DNA of 7,459 nt, taken from Deltaproteobacteria bacterium (GTDB lineage Bacteria; Desulfobacterota; Dissulfuribacteria; Dissulfuribacterales; UBA3076). Where the stretch lies: NCBI GenBank assembly GCA_027004315.1, contig JALTHV010000275.1, forward strand, positions 1-7,459, in the 5' to 3' direction. The notes beneath the pieces are model-generated. The model was not told the DNA's origin and did no database searches. It saw only the letters and a list, made by a program, of their open reading frames with translations. This document shows positions 1 through 7,239 of this stretch, piece after piece; position 1 is the first letter of the stretch, and the number at the start of each line of letters is the position of its first letter. Position numbers and translations under genes: made by a program.

Positions 1-8
1 AGTCAGAT

Positions 9-275
9 ATGAAATCAAGATATTACGCCCACAGCCTTGAAGGCAGGCCTCCGAAGGAATGGCAACCGCTGGAGGAACATCTAAAAAACGTAGCGGAAAT
101 GGCAGCGGAGTTTGCCCGGCCGTTCGGTGGCGCAGACTGGGCCTATCTTGCCGGACTCTGGCATGACCTCGGCAAGTATGCGCCGGAATTTCAGGCAAAA
201 CTCTACTGTAAAAACGAATTCGAGTGCCATATCGAGACCCGGCCGGGCTGGGTAATCTACTTGGAGGTGGTTTAG
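9..275 (+). pseudogene. Truncated Cas3 HD-nuclease domain (remnant of a second cas3)
   Basis: The 88-residue product starts like a full Cas3 (MKSRYYAHSLEG) and carries the first HD-nuclease signatures: His24 in EEHLKNVAE and the His52-Asp53 pair in GLWHDLGKYAPEFQ. It stops before the rest of the HD domain and has no helicase. The tail RPGWVIYLEVV sits where intact Cas3 proteins have the next conserved His-Ser (DHS at residues 88-90 of the neighbouring Cas3). Tyr84 stands in the place of that His, and a stop follows four codons later, so the metal site cannot be complete. The piece resembles the intact Cas3 downstream only at the motifs, so it is not a recent tandem copy; it looks like the head of a Cas3 from another lineage left after deletion or recombination. 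The start could lie further upstream, because the frame is open to the window edge. A functional mini-protein is possible but unlikely. Confidence 0.78.
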
Positions 276-291
276 ATTTATCGGTAAATTT

Positions 292-2709
292 ATGGAAAAG
301 CATGTCGCCCATAGAAGAGCATCGGACCAAACCATACAGTCTGTCAAAGATCATTTGGAGAATGTATCGTTAATTACCCGTTGTTATGCGAAAAAAATCG
401 GTGTTCCTGAAGCAGGTGAGTTGCTCGGTCTTCTCCATGATTTTGGAAAGTATAGCCAAGCATTTCAGGCCTATATTCAGTCGGCCACCGGTATGCTTGA
501 TCCTGATCGGGATGATAATTTTGTAGATGCTAAAGCTCTGAAGGGGCAGATAGACCACTCCACTGCTGGCGCACAATGGATATGGGAATATTTCGGCCGC
601 TACGGACAACAGGGCGAAGTCGTGGGACAGATATTGGCACTTTGCCTTGCTTCGCACCATAGTGGATTGATTGACTGTCTTAAACCAGACGGGAAAAATT
701 GCTTTGTCCTCCGGATGAACAAGAAGGTTGAACAAACGCATCTGGAAGAGTGCAAAAAAACGGCAGATAAAGAAGTGCTGGACAAGCTGGAAAAACTTGC
801 TGTACCAGCCACAATTCAAGAATGTTCCCAACAAATTCGTCAATTGTTTGATCCGGTCAGAAAGCAATCTCCTCTCATCCAGACATTCCATCTTGGTCTC
901 TGGACCCGTTTTTTGTTCAGTTGTCTCATTGATGCCGACAGAATTGACAGCGCGGATTTTGAAAACCCACAAAACAAAAAATTGCGTTTAAAGACTCGGC
1001 CTGATTGGCTGGTAGCCATTCGTCGCCTCGAAGAGAAACTTGCGGCAATCCCGGTAAAATCAGAAATCGACCCTGTCCGGCGTGAAATCTCGAATCGTTG
1101 TAAAGAAAAGGCGTCAGGAGTGCAGGGAGTTTATACCCTCACTGTGCCGACAGGAGGGGGAAAAACGTATTCCAGTATCCGTTTTGCTTTGCATCATGCC
1201 CAAAAATATAAGCTTGACCGCATTATCTATATAATTCCATACACCTCAATTATAGAACAAAACGCGCAGGCGATTCGTGAACTGCTTGAGGTTGAAGGGG
1301 ATGTATTCTCCTGGGTGCTTGAACATCATTCGAACCTTGAACCGGAACGGTTAACTTGGCGGGAGAAACTGGTCGCCGAAAACTGGGATGCCCCAATCAT
1401 ATTCACCACAATGGTCCAATTTCTTGACGCCCTTTTCAGCGGTGGGACACGGGGTGCGCGAAGGATGCACCAACTGGCAAGGTCTGTTCTGGTTTTCGAC
1501 GAAATTCAGACCCTGCCGGTCAAATGCGTCCACCTTTTTTGTAACGCCATAAACTTCTTAGTCAACCATGCTGGAAGCACCGCTGTCCTCTGTACAGCAA
1601 CTCAGCCCCTGCTTGACAATCTTAAATCACCGGACAAGGGTCAGTTGAGCATTCCTAACGAACATGAACTGGCCGGAGACGTTTTAAATCTTTTCAGCCA
1701 ACTAAAACGGGTTGAAGTCAAGAATCAAGTTCGCTTGAACGATGGATGGTCTAAGTCGGAACTGGCTGATTTTGCGATTGATGAATACGCCCGAAGGGGA
1801 AGTTGCCTTGTTGTAGTCAACACCAAGGAATGGGCACAAAAGCTCTATCTTGCATGCAAGGACCGCGTCGGGAAGGACAGCCTGTATCATCTCAGCACAA
1901 GTTTATGTCCTGCACACAGGAGAGCAATACTTGGCACAATCCGGGATAGGCTGGATGAAGAGAAACCGGTTCTTTGCATCAGCACACAATTGATTGAGGC
2001 GGGGGTTGATGTGGATTTTGCCTCCGTTATCCGGTTTCTCGCTGGGCTTGATTCCATCGCACAGGCAGCAGGGAGATGCAACAGGAACAAAAAACGCCCA
2101 TTGGGCCATGTGTATATCGTAAACCCAAAAGAAGAAAAAATAGATCTGCTGCATGACATCCGGGAAGGACGCGACAAGGCCCTGCGCGTTATCTCAGAGA
2201 AAGGTGAAGTCGATCTTTTGTCTCCAGAGGTCATGAAGCTTTATTTTTCGTACTACTTTTACAGTCGCGGTAAAGATATGGATTATCCGGTAACTGCCAA
2301 ACAAATTGGGCGGGATGACAGCCTGTTGAACTTGTTAAGTGATAACCGTATGAACATAGGACGAAACATTCAGTTATTTCTGAAACAGTCTTTTGGAACA
2401 GCCGGAAAGATTTTTAACGCGATAGACGCTCCAACTCGGGCCGTTATCGTGCCGTACAAGGAAGGGAAGGAAATTATCGTCGGGCTTTGCGCTGATCCGG
2501 AGCCAGCAAAAGCGTATAAGCTTTTGAAAAGGGCTCAACAGTACAGTGTTAATGTTTTTCCAAATGTGTGGAAAAAATTGAAGGATGCTGACGCGTTGAT
2601 GCCGGTGCAGGAGGGCGAGGAAATTTACCATCTTGACGAGCGTTTTTATGATCCGGATTTTGGTTTATCAACCGAAGCAGTCAGCCTCATGCGATGTGAA
2701 ATAGCCTGA
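292..2709 (+). CDS. cas3: CRISPR-associated nuclease/helicase Cas3, type I-C
   Basis: This is the DNA-degrading effector: recruited by target-bound Cascade, it nicks the displaced strand and then unwinds and shreds it with ATP. Its 805 residues are full length for a fused HD-helicase Cas3. The N-terminal HD nuclease shows His21 (DHLENV), His49-Asp50 (LLHDFGKYSQ), DHS at 88-90, SHHSG at 121-125 and a late Asp in LIDADRID (212-219). The SF2 helicase follows with Walker A TGGGKT (287-292), DEIQ box (403-406), TAT (435-437), STQLIEAGVD (564-573) and QAAGRCNR (591-598). About 200 residues of accessory C-terminal domain follow. The ATG at 292 is the only sensible start: the frame is open upstream only from 256 and has no other start codon, and residues KHVAHRRASD match the usual Cas3 beginning. 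A GGAGGT at 263-268 is too far away to be an ordinary ribosome site. No key residue is missing. It leads the operon, 19 bases before cas5c. Confidence 0.97.
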   Translation: MEKHVAHRRASDQTIQSVKDHLENVSLITRCYAKKIGVPEAGELLGLLHDFGKYSQAFQAYIQSATGMLDPDRDDNFVDAKALKGQIDHSTAGAQWIWEYFGRYGQQGEVVGQILALCLASHHSGLIDCLKPDGKNCFVLRMNKKVEQTHLEECKKTADKEVLDKLEKLAVPATIQECSQQIRQLFDPVRKQSPLIQTFHLGLWTRFLFSCLIDADRIDSADFENPQNKKLRLKTRPDWLVAIRRLEEKLAAIPVKSEIDPVRREISNRCKEKASGVQGVYTLTVPTGGGKTYSSIRFALHHAQKYKLDRIIYIIPYTSIIEQNAQAIRELLEVEGDVFSWVLEHHSNLEPERLTWREKLVAENWDAPIIFTTMVQFLDALFSGGTRGARRMHQLARSVLVFDEIQTLPVKCVHLFCNAINFLVNHAGSTAVLCTATQPLLDNLKSPDKGQLSIPNEHELAGDVLNLFSQLKRVEVKNQVRLNDGWSKSELADFAIDEYARRGSCLVVVNTKEWAQKLYLACKDRVGKDSLYHLSTSLCPAHRRAILGTIRDRLDEEKPVLCISTQLIEAGVDVDFASVIRFLAGLDSIAQAAGRCNRNKKRPLGHVYIVNPKEEKIDLLHDIREGRDKALRVISEKGEVDLLSPEVMKLYFSYYFYSRGKDMDYPVTAKQIGRDDSLLNLLSDNRMNIGRNIQLFLKQSFGTAGKIFNAIDAPTRAVIVPYKEGKEIIVGLCADPEPAKAYKLLKRAQQYSVNVFPNVWKKLKDADALMPVQEGEEIYHLDERFYDPDFGLSTEAVSLMRCEIA

Positions 2710-2728
2710 TTGAAAAGGAGACAGCAGA

Positions 2729-3433
2729 ATGAAAAATAGTATCAGTTTCCGGTTATGGGGGCGATATGCACTTTTTACCGACCCCATAACCAAGATCGGG
2801 GGGGAGAAATGTTCCTATCATGTACCGACCTATGAGGCTATAAAAGGGGTTTTAAAATCGATTTACTGGAAGCCCACCATTGTCTGGATTGTTGACCGGG
2901 TAAGGGTGATGAAACCTCTGCGGACTCAGACCAAGGGGACCAAGCCATTGGTTTGGGGTGGAGGTAACAGTCTCGCAATTTATACTTTTCTCCATGATGT
3001 GGAGTATCAAGTGAAGGCACACTTTGAATGGAACGAACATCAAGAGAACCTGAAAAACGACCGGATTGAGGGTAAGCATTTCAATATTGCTAAAAGAATG
3101 CTGGAGAGAGGGGGGCGCCAAGACATTTTTCTCGGTACCCGTGACTGTCAGGGGTATGTGGAACCCTGTGAGTTCGGTGAAGGCAGAGGGGCGTATGACG
3201 ATATTGATGAACTCAGTTTTGGTTTGATGTTCCATGGTTTCGATTATCCGGACGAAACCGGAGTGAACGAGCTTCACGGCCGTTTCTGGCATGCGATCAT
3301 GCGCATAGGGATTCTTGAATTTCCCCGGCCGGAAGAGTGCGATGTCCGTCGTTTTATCCGTAAAATGATCCCCAAGAAATTTGGGCTGAACGAAAACGTA
3401 CTGCCCGTTGAACAGGAAGAGGCAAAGTTATGA
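2729..3433 (+). CDS. cas5c: Cas5c (Cas5d), pre-crRNA endoribonuclease and Cascade subunit, type I-C
   Basis: In type I-C, which lacks Cas6, Cas5c cuts the CRISPR repeat RNA and then stays on the 5' handle of the crRNA inside Cascade. The 234 residues show the family pattern: the N-terminal FRLWGRYALFTDP strand, then IYWKPTIVW, and EGKHFNIAKRML in the middle. Tyr46, Lys116 and His117 fall at the same residue numbers as the catalytic triad described for Bacillus halodurans Cas5d, so RNA cleavage should be intact. AAGGAG at 2715-2720 is well placed for the ATG at 2729. The gene starts 19 bases after cas3 and its TGA overlaps the cas8c ATG by four bases (ATGA), so Cas5c and Cas8c are probably translationally coupled. 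The early coding region holds a 10-bp inverted repeat and a run of seven G. Confidence 0.96.
   Translation: MKNSISFRLWGRYALFTDPITKIGGEKCSYHVPTYEAIKGVLKSIYWKPTIVWIVDRVRVMKPLRTQTKGTKPLVWGGGNSLAIYTFLHDVEYQVKAHFEWNEHQENLKNDRIEGKHFNIAKRMLERGGRQDIFLGTRDCQGYVEPCEFGEGRGAYDDIDELSFGLMFHGFDYPDETGVNELHGRFWHAIMRIGILEFPRPEECDVRRFIRKMIPKKFGLNENVLPVEQEEAKL
2751..2791 (+). repeat. Perfect 10-bp inverted repeat (hairpin) in the first codons of cas5c
   Basis: GGTTATGGGG at 2751-2760 is the exact reverse complement of CCCCATAACC at 2782-2791, with a 21-base loop. In the mRNA it would fold into a 10-pair stem starting 22 bases after the A of the cas5c ATG. No T-run follows, so it is not an ordinary terminator. 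It could affect translation of cas5c, act on RNA stability, or be a chance result of coding for WGRYALFTDPIT. Confidence 0.55.
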
Positions 3434-5523
3434 GCTGGCTAGCAAGGTTGTATGAGACTTATGAGGCTGTCTCAAATAATGAGCAATTGAATGAATCACT
3501 AGAGCCATATTTTCATAAATATGAACAATGCCATATTGAAATTATCATTGATGGCGAAGGTAATTTTTTAAGAGCGCAGCTTCTCATCAATAAGGTTACG
3601 TATGGGAAACAATCATATTGGAAAGGGGAAGAAACCCTTATTCCTATCACACCAAAAAGTTTAACAGGTCGCACGAGCGGCCCTGCCCCTTACCCACTTA
3701 TAGAGCAAGTTCAGTATGTCGCAAAGGATTATCCAGACTTTGGAGGAAGCAAGACTTCATATTTTAAGGAGTATTATAGACAACTTGATGCATGGGTTGC
3801 CTCTAAATACAGTCATCCCAAAATAGAGGCTGTAGCAAAATATATTGCCAAAGGAACTGTGGTGCGCGACCTTGTTTCCGCAAACATCTTGTTTGTGTTC
3901 TCTGATGAGAACGGAAAAGGAATACTGATAACAAATTGGTCAAGGCAAGGATATGTTGATGAAAAGACCAACAAGAAATTGCCGAAGCCCCCTCTTCTCC
4001 ATGCGGTCAACAATGAGCAAGGTAATGCTAAAATCCGGTGGCGTGTTCAGCGCCCCGGCGAACCGGATGACAAAACATGGAGTGATCCTGATTTGATAAG
4101 AAGCTGGATAGAGTTTCAAAAAGAAAGGAATCAGGCAAATGGTTTTTGTCAAGTATTGGGCAAAGAGAGTTTTATTGCCAAGACTCATCCCAAAGGGATT
4201 GTCAAAAATGTTAACGATGCGAAGTTAATCTCTGTCCCAACCGATGGGAGCTATTTGACATTTCAAGGGAGATTTCTTGAGTCAAACCAAGCATGCACTC
4301 TCTCTTTTGAAGTCAGCCAGAAGTCCCATAATGTCTTGAGATGGTTGATTTTCAGAGGCCAGGGATATCAAGCGTATTCCGGCAGCGAACAAATTTTCGT
4401 TACATGGGCTCTTTCAGGCAAACCTGTGCCTGAGCCTTTGGAAGATATTTTTGAGGTGATGAGCCGGGAAATTGTCATTCAACTAGAAAACCCCGCAAGC
4501 AACATAACAGCAATCGATCATTCAATTGATGCGGGGCAGTCATTTGCATCAAATCTCAAAAAATATCTCAAGGGATATCTAGCAGAGTTAGAGCCAACAG
4601 AATCTATTGTTGTGTTGGGGATGGATGCTGCCACAAAAGGGAGGCTGGGTGTCACGTATTACCAGAAACTACTGGCGAGTGAGTTTTTTGAACGAGTCGA
4701 AAGGTGGCACAATCAGTTTGCTTGGCCCCAGAGGCATACAGTAAAGGCAGGCAACTCAGCAGAGGGTAAGTTTTTGCCTGTCTGGTGCGTTTGTTCGCCT
4801 TCGCCAAAGAGAATTATGCAAGCGGCTTATGGTGATATTCTTAAAAGCAACGAAAAATTGGCAAAACTGCTTCTTCAACGCATACTTTCTTGCATCATTG
4901 AAGGTACACCATTCCCAGAGGATATAATGCTTTCATCTGTGCGAAGAGCCTCTAACCGGGCTGCCAAGAGATTACCAGATAAATTTTCGAATTATAAAAG
5001 TGAACTTGCCGAGTGGGAAAAACACTTGGGGGTCGCATGTGCCCTTTACAAGGGCTTTCACATGCGGCATCCGGATAACAGAATGAGGAGGAAATATACC
5101 ATGTCATTGGAAGAAGAAAGAACCTCACGAGACTATCTCTATGGCCGTCTTTTGGCTATAGCGGAGAGAACGGAAGAGATGGCCATGATTGTTGCTGACG
5201 AAAAACCGCGGACAACTGTCGCTAGCAGGCTTATGCAACGTTTTGCCGACAGGCCATTTTCAACCTGGCTTAATATTGAAAAGGGGATTGTGCCTTATCA
5301 GGACCGATTGAAAAGTAATATCGCTCCGTTGGCCGATGCATACAAGCGGTTGCTTGATGATGTCTGTGACAAGTTTGATATTGATGAATTCAAGTCGAAA
5401 GAACCATTGACCGGTGAATTTCTTCTGGGCTTTCACTCCCAGAGAAAATGGTTGCGGGAGCATAAATTGGAAAAAGGAAAGTGGGTTTCTAAAGGAAATG
5501 ATGAGTCTGATGAATCGAATTAA
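3430..5523 (+). CDS. cas8c: Cas8c (Csd1), large subunit of type I-C Cascade
   Basis: Cas8c is the large Cascade subunit that reads the PAM and helps open target DNA and recruit Cas3. Family marks in the 697 residues include the N-terminal MSWLARLYETYE, GRTSGPAPYPL at 80-90, SHPKIEAVAKYI at 128-139, SQKSHNVLRWLI at 296-307 followed by VTWAL at 324-328, and a C-terminal part with YLYGRLLAIAE typical of the Csd1 end. It is longer than well-studied members of about 600 residues. The ATG lies in an ATGA overlap with the cas5c stop. The last 140 codons carry an internal start with its own ribosome site (see Cas11c). Hand-counted 60-base lines in the first 1.2 kb are mostly 37-42% GC, lower than in cas3 or cas7c, although one line (4021-4080) is about 57%. 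The family call is secure; the meaning of the base-composition shift is not. Confidence 0.95.
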   Translation: MSWLARLYETYEAVSNNEQLNESLEPYFHKYEQCHIEIIIDGEGNFLRAQLLINKVTYGKQSYWKGEETLIPITPKSLTGRTSGPAPYPLIEQVQYVAKDYPDFGGSKTSYFKEYYRQLDAWVASKYSHPKIEAVAKYIAKGTVVRDLVSANILFVFSDENGKGILITNWSRQGYVDEKTNKKLPKPPLLHAVNNEQGNAKIRWRVQRPGEPDDKTWSDPDLIRSWIEFQKERNQANGFCQVLGKESFIAKTHPKGIVKNVNDAKLISVPTDGSYLTFQGRFLESNQACTLSFEVSQKSHNVLRWLIFRGQGYQAYSGSEQIFVTWALSGKPVPEPLEDIFEVMSREIVIQLENPASNITAIDHSIDAGQSFASNLKKYLKGYLAELEPTESIVVLGMDAATKGRLGVTYYQKLLASEFFERVERWHNQFAWPQRHTVKAGNSAEGKFLPVWCVCSPSPKRIMQAAYGDILKSNEKLAKLLLQRILSCIIEGTPFPEDIMLSSVRRASNRAAKRLPDKFSNYKSELAEWEKHLGVACALYKGFHMRHPDNRMRRKYTMSLEEERTSRDYLYGRLLAIAERTEEMAMIVADEKPRTTVASRLMQRFADRPFSTWLNIEKGIVPYQDRLKSNIAPLADAYKRLLDDVCDKFDIDEFKSKEPLTGEFLLGFHSQRKWLREHKLEKGKWVSKGNDESDESN
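5086..5091 (+). promoter_or_regulatory. Internal ribosome binding site for Cas11c
   Basis: A perfect AGGAGG lies inside cas8c, with nine bases between it and the in-frame ATG at 5101. It is stronger than the sites in front of cas5c and cas7c (AAGGAG) and is what sets the Cas11c start. Confidence 0.8.
5101..5523 (+). CDS. cas11c: Cas11c small subunit, translated from an internal start within cas8c
   Basis: In studied type I-C systems the small Cascade subunit has no gene of its own and is made by translation starting inside cas8c. Here ATG 5101 is in frame with cas8c (codon 558), follows AGGAGG at 5086-5091, and gives 140 residues sharing the cas8c stop, close to the known Cas11c size. The product begins MSLEEERTSRDYLYGRLLAI. 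This segment matches the helical C-terminal region of Csd1 (YxxGRLxAxxE), as expected for an alpha-helical small subunit lining the belly of Cascade beside the Cas7 backbone. The upstream codons give RMRRKYT just before the Met, a plausible linker boundary. The mechanism is established for the family; its use here is inferred from the ribosome site, frame and length. Confidence 0.82.
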   Translation: MSLEEERTSRDYLYGRLLAIAERTEEMAMIVADEKPRTTVASRLMQRFADRPFSTWLNIEKGIVPYQDRLKSNIAPLADAYKRLLDDVCDKFDIDEFKSKEPLTGEFLLGFHSQRKWLREHKLEKGKWVSKGNDESDESN

Positions 5524-5549
5524 AGAATACAAGAAAAGGAGAATGAATA

Positions 5550-6416
5550 ATGAGTTTGAAAAACAAAATCGATTTCGCAATAATCTTCAGTGTAAAAAAC
5601 GCCAATCCGAATGGTGATCCATTAAACGGCAATCGTCCGAGGACAGATTATGATGGCTATGGCGAGGTTTCCGATGTTTGCCTGAAAAGAAAAATCCGTG
5701 ACCGGATGCAGGATGCAGGATATTCCATTTTCGTTCAGTCTGACGATCGCAAGACCGATGGCATGCCAAGCCTTAAAGCCCGGGCAGAGGATGCAACCTA
5801 TGGCCTCGGCAAGGATGCTTTTGACAGCAAGAAAACTGCGCCGGAAAAGACCGCAAAGATGGCCTGTGAAAAATGGCTTGATGTTCGTACGTTCGGACAG
5901 TTGTTCGCTTTTAAGAGTGGAAAGGGGAAAAAGAAAGAAAAAGGTGAAAGCGCGGATGGCGTTTCAATTCCTATCCGGGGGCCGGTTACCATTCAGTCGG
6001 CTTTCAGTGTTGAACCTGTCAGCGTGACAAGCATTCAGATTACCAAGAGTGTGAGTGGAGAGGGTGATGGCAGCAAACGCAGTTCAGACACCATGGGCAT
6101 GAAGCATCGGGTTGATAAGGCGGTCTATGTCACCTTTGGGTCTATGTCGCCTCAACTGGCTGAGAAAACCGGTTTCAGTAATGAAGACACGGAAGTAATC
6201 AAAAAAATATTGCCGAAACTCTTTGAGGGGGACGAATCCTCCGCGAGGCCGGCAGGTAGCATGACCGTCGAAAAAGTGATCTGGTGGCAGCATAACAGCA
6301 AGTCAGGGCAGTATTCCTCCGCACGGGTACATAACACTTTGAAGGTTAATCCGGATGGAAGTTATGAGTTGAACAATCTGGATGGTCTTGAGCCGGAAGA
6401 AATAGATGGTTTTTGA
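5550..6416 (+). CDS. cas7c: Cas7c (Csd2), backbone subunit of type I-C Cascade
   Basis: Several Cas7c copies form the helical backbone that holds the crRNA spacer for pairing with target DNA. The 288 residues are full length and contain the hallmark NANPNGDPLNGNRPR at 17-31, SDVCLKRKIRD at 41-51, DVRTFGQLFA at 111-120, IRGPVTIQSAFSVEPV at 142-157, the DTMGMKHRV segment at 180-188 and WWQHNSKSGQYSSARVH at 245-261. A lysine-rich stretch at 122-131 (KSGKGKKKEK) is probably an exposed, RNA-near loop. AAGGAG at 5536-5541 sits eight bases before the ATG at 5550. A second ATG at 5543, in another frame, lies too close to that site and gives only 24 residues. The gene starts 26 bases after cas8c. Its end looks complete and overlaps the Fic gene by 11 bases if that gene starts at 6406. 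Confidence 0.97.
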   Translation: MSLKNKIDFAIIFSVKNANPNGDPLNGNRPRTDYDGYGEVSDVCLKRKIRDRMQDAGYSIFVQSDDRKTDGMPSLKARAEDATYGLGKDAFDSKKTAPEKTAKMACEKWLDVRTFGQLFAFKSGKGKKKEKGESADGVSIPIRGPVTIQSAFSVEPVSVTSIQITKSVSGEGDGSKRSSDTMGMKHRVDKAVYVTFGSMSPQLAEKTGFSNEDTEVIKKILPKLFEGDESSARPAGSMTVEKVIWWQHNSKSGQYSSARVHNTLKVNPDGSYELNNLDGLEPEEIDGF

Positions 6417-7239
6417 GATTAGGTCCATGCTCACATTCCTCGAAAATCTCGACCCTGACCTCCGCAAGGCGTTAATGGTTCAGATTCGCAATCTGTGGAC
6501 CCATTCTTCCACTGCAATAGAGGGCAACAGCCTGACCCTCGGAGAAACGGCCTTTGTGCTGGAAGAGGGATTGACAGTTTCCGGTAAACCCCTGCGGGAT
6601 CATGAAGAAGTGATGGGTCATGCAAAGGCCATTGATCTGATTTATCAAATCCTCCAGAAGAGTGGAAGTCTGACAGAGGAAGCCCTCTTTGCTCTGCACA
6701 GGGCTGTGCAGACCGAGGCTGTCTTTGATGTGTACAAACCGCTTGGCAGATGGAAAAATCAGCCTAATTCCACTGCTGCCGTTGTAAATGGCACGCAGGT
6801 AATCTTCGAGTACGCCTTGCCTGAAGATGTACCAAAGTTGATGGAGATGTGGTTTAACCTTTTCAACAAGCTTGAAGGGTCTGTAAAACCGCAGGACTGG
6901 GAGGCTGCATTGGATGCCTATGTGAGCCTGCATGTCTCTTTTGTCCGCATCCACCCTTTTTTTGACGGTAATGGCAGGCTGGCAAGACTGGTAGCAAACC
7001 TTCCAGTTCTCAAGGCGGGGCTTCCACCCATAGTTATTCCACGGGAACTGCGACAGCATTATATCGAGGCTCTTTCAGACTATCATTATGCAGTTGGGCA
7101 GGTGAAGGCAGGAGATGACCTTCTACCGCAAAAGGAAAAATTGCAATCCTTCACTGATTTTTGCAGACAGGCATGGCAAGCCACGCGGGAGCTGGTAGAA
7201 GCAGCCCATGAAAGGCAAAGGCTTAGGGGGAAACAGTGA
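6406..7239 (+). CDS. Fic-domain protein adenylyltransferase (AMPylase), class II type
   Basis: Fic enzymes move AMP from ATP to a hydroxyl side chain of a target protein; many act as toxins or as regulators of host proteins. The full catalytic motif HPFFDGNGRLAR lies at 183-194 (His183 catalytic, Asp187 for metal), so activity is expected. SSTAIEGN near the N terminus (Ser35 to Gly40 fit [S/T]xxxE[G/N]) is the inhibitory helix, with Glu39 blocking ATP binding. Its N-terminal place makes this a class II, self-restrained Fic that needs no separate antitoxin. GRWKNQP with the following NGTQVIFEYALP is likely the target-docking flap. The 277 residues are normal for a Fic without extra domains. 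ATG 6406 has a weak GGAAG (6394-6398) and overlaps cas7c by 11 bases; ATG 6427, giving MLTFLENL and no overlap, is an alternative. Either start puts the gene in the cas operon, where cas4 is normally found. The target is unknown. Confidence 0.93.
   Translation: MVFEIRSMLTFLENLDPDLRKALMVQIRNLWTHSSTAIEGNSLTLGETAFVLEEGLTVSGKPLRDHEEVMGHAKAIDLIYQILQKSGSLTEEALFALHRAVQTEAVFDVYKPLGRWKNQPNSTAAVVNGTQVIFEYALPEDVPKLMEMWFNLFNKLEGSVKPQDWEAALDAYVSLHVSFVRIHPFFDGNGRLARLVANLPVLKAGLPPIVIPRELRQHYIEALSDYHYAVGQVKAGDDLLPQKEKLQSFTDFCRQAWQATRELVEAAHERQRLRGKQ

Noticed and set aside
370..972. 200-codon open frame on the - strand within cas3
   Set aside because: It lies fully opposite conserved Cas3 HD-domain coding sequence, its translation resembles no family I know, and it has no clear ribosome site.
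5543..5617. Short + strand frame starting at ATG 5543, between cas8c and cas7c
   Set aside because: Only one base separates it from the AAGGAG site, it gives 24 unconserved residues, and it overlaps the start of Cas7c in another frame.
6472..7059. 195-codon open frame on the - strand within the Fic gene
   Set aside because: Antisense to the conserved Fic domain, including the catalytic motif, with no recognisable protein features; treated as a shadow frame.
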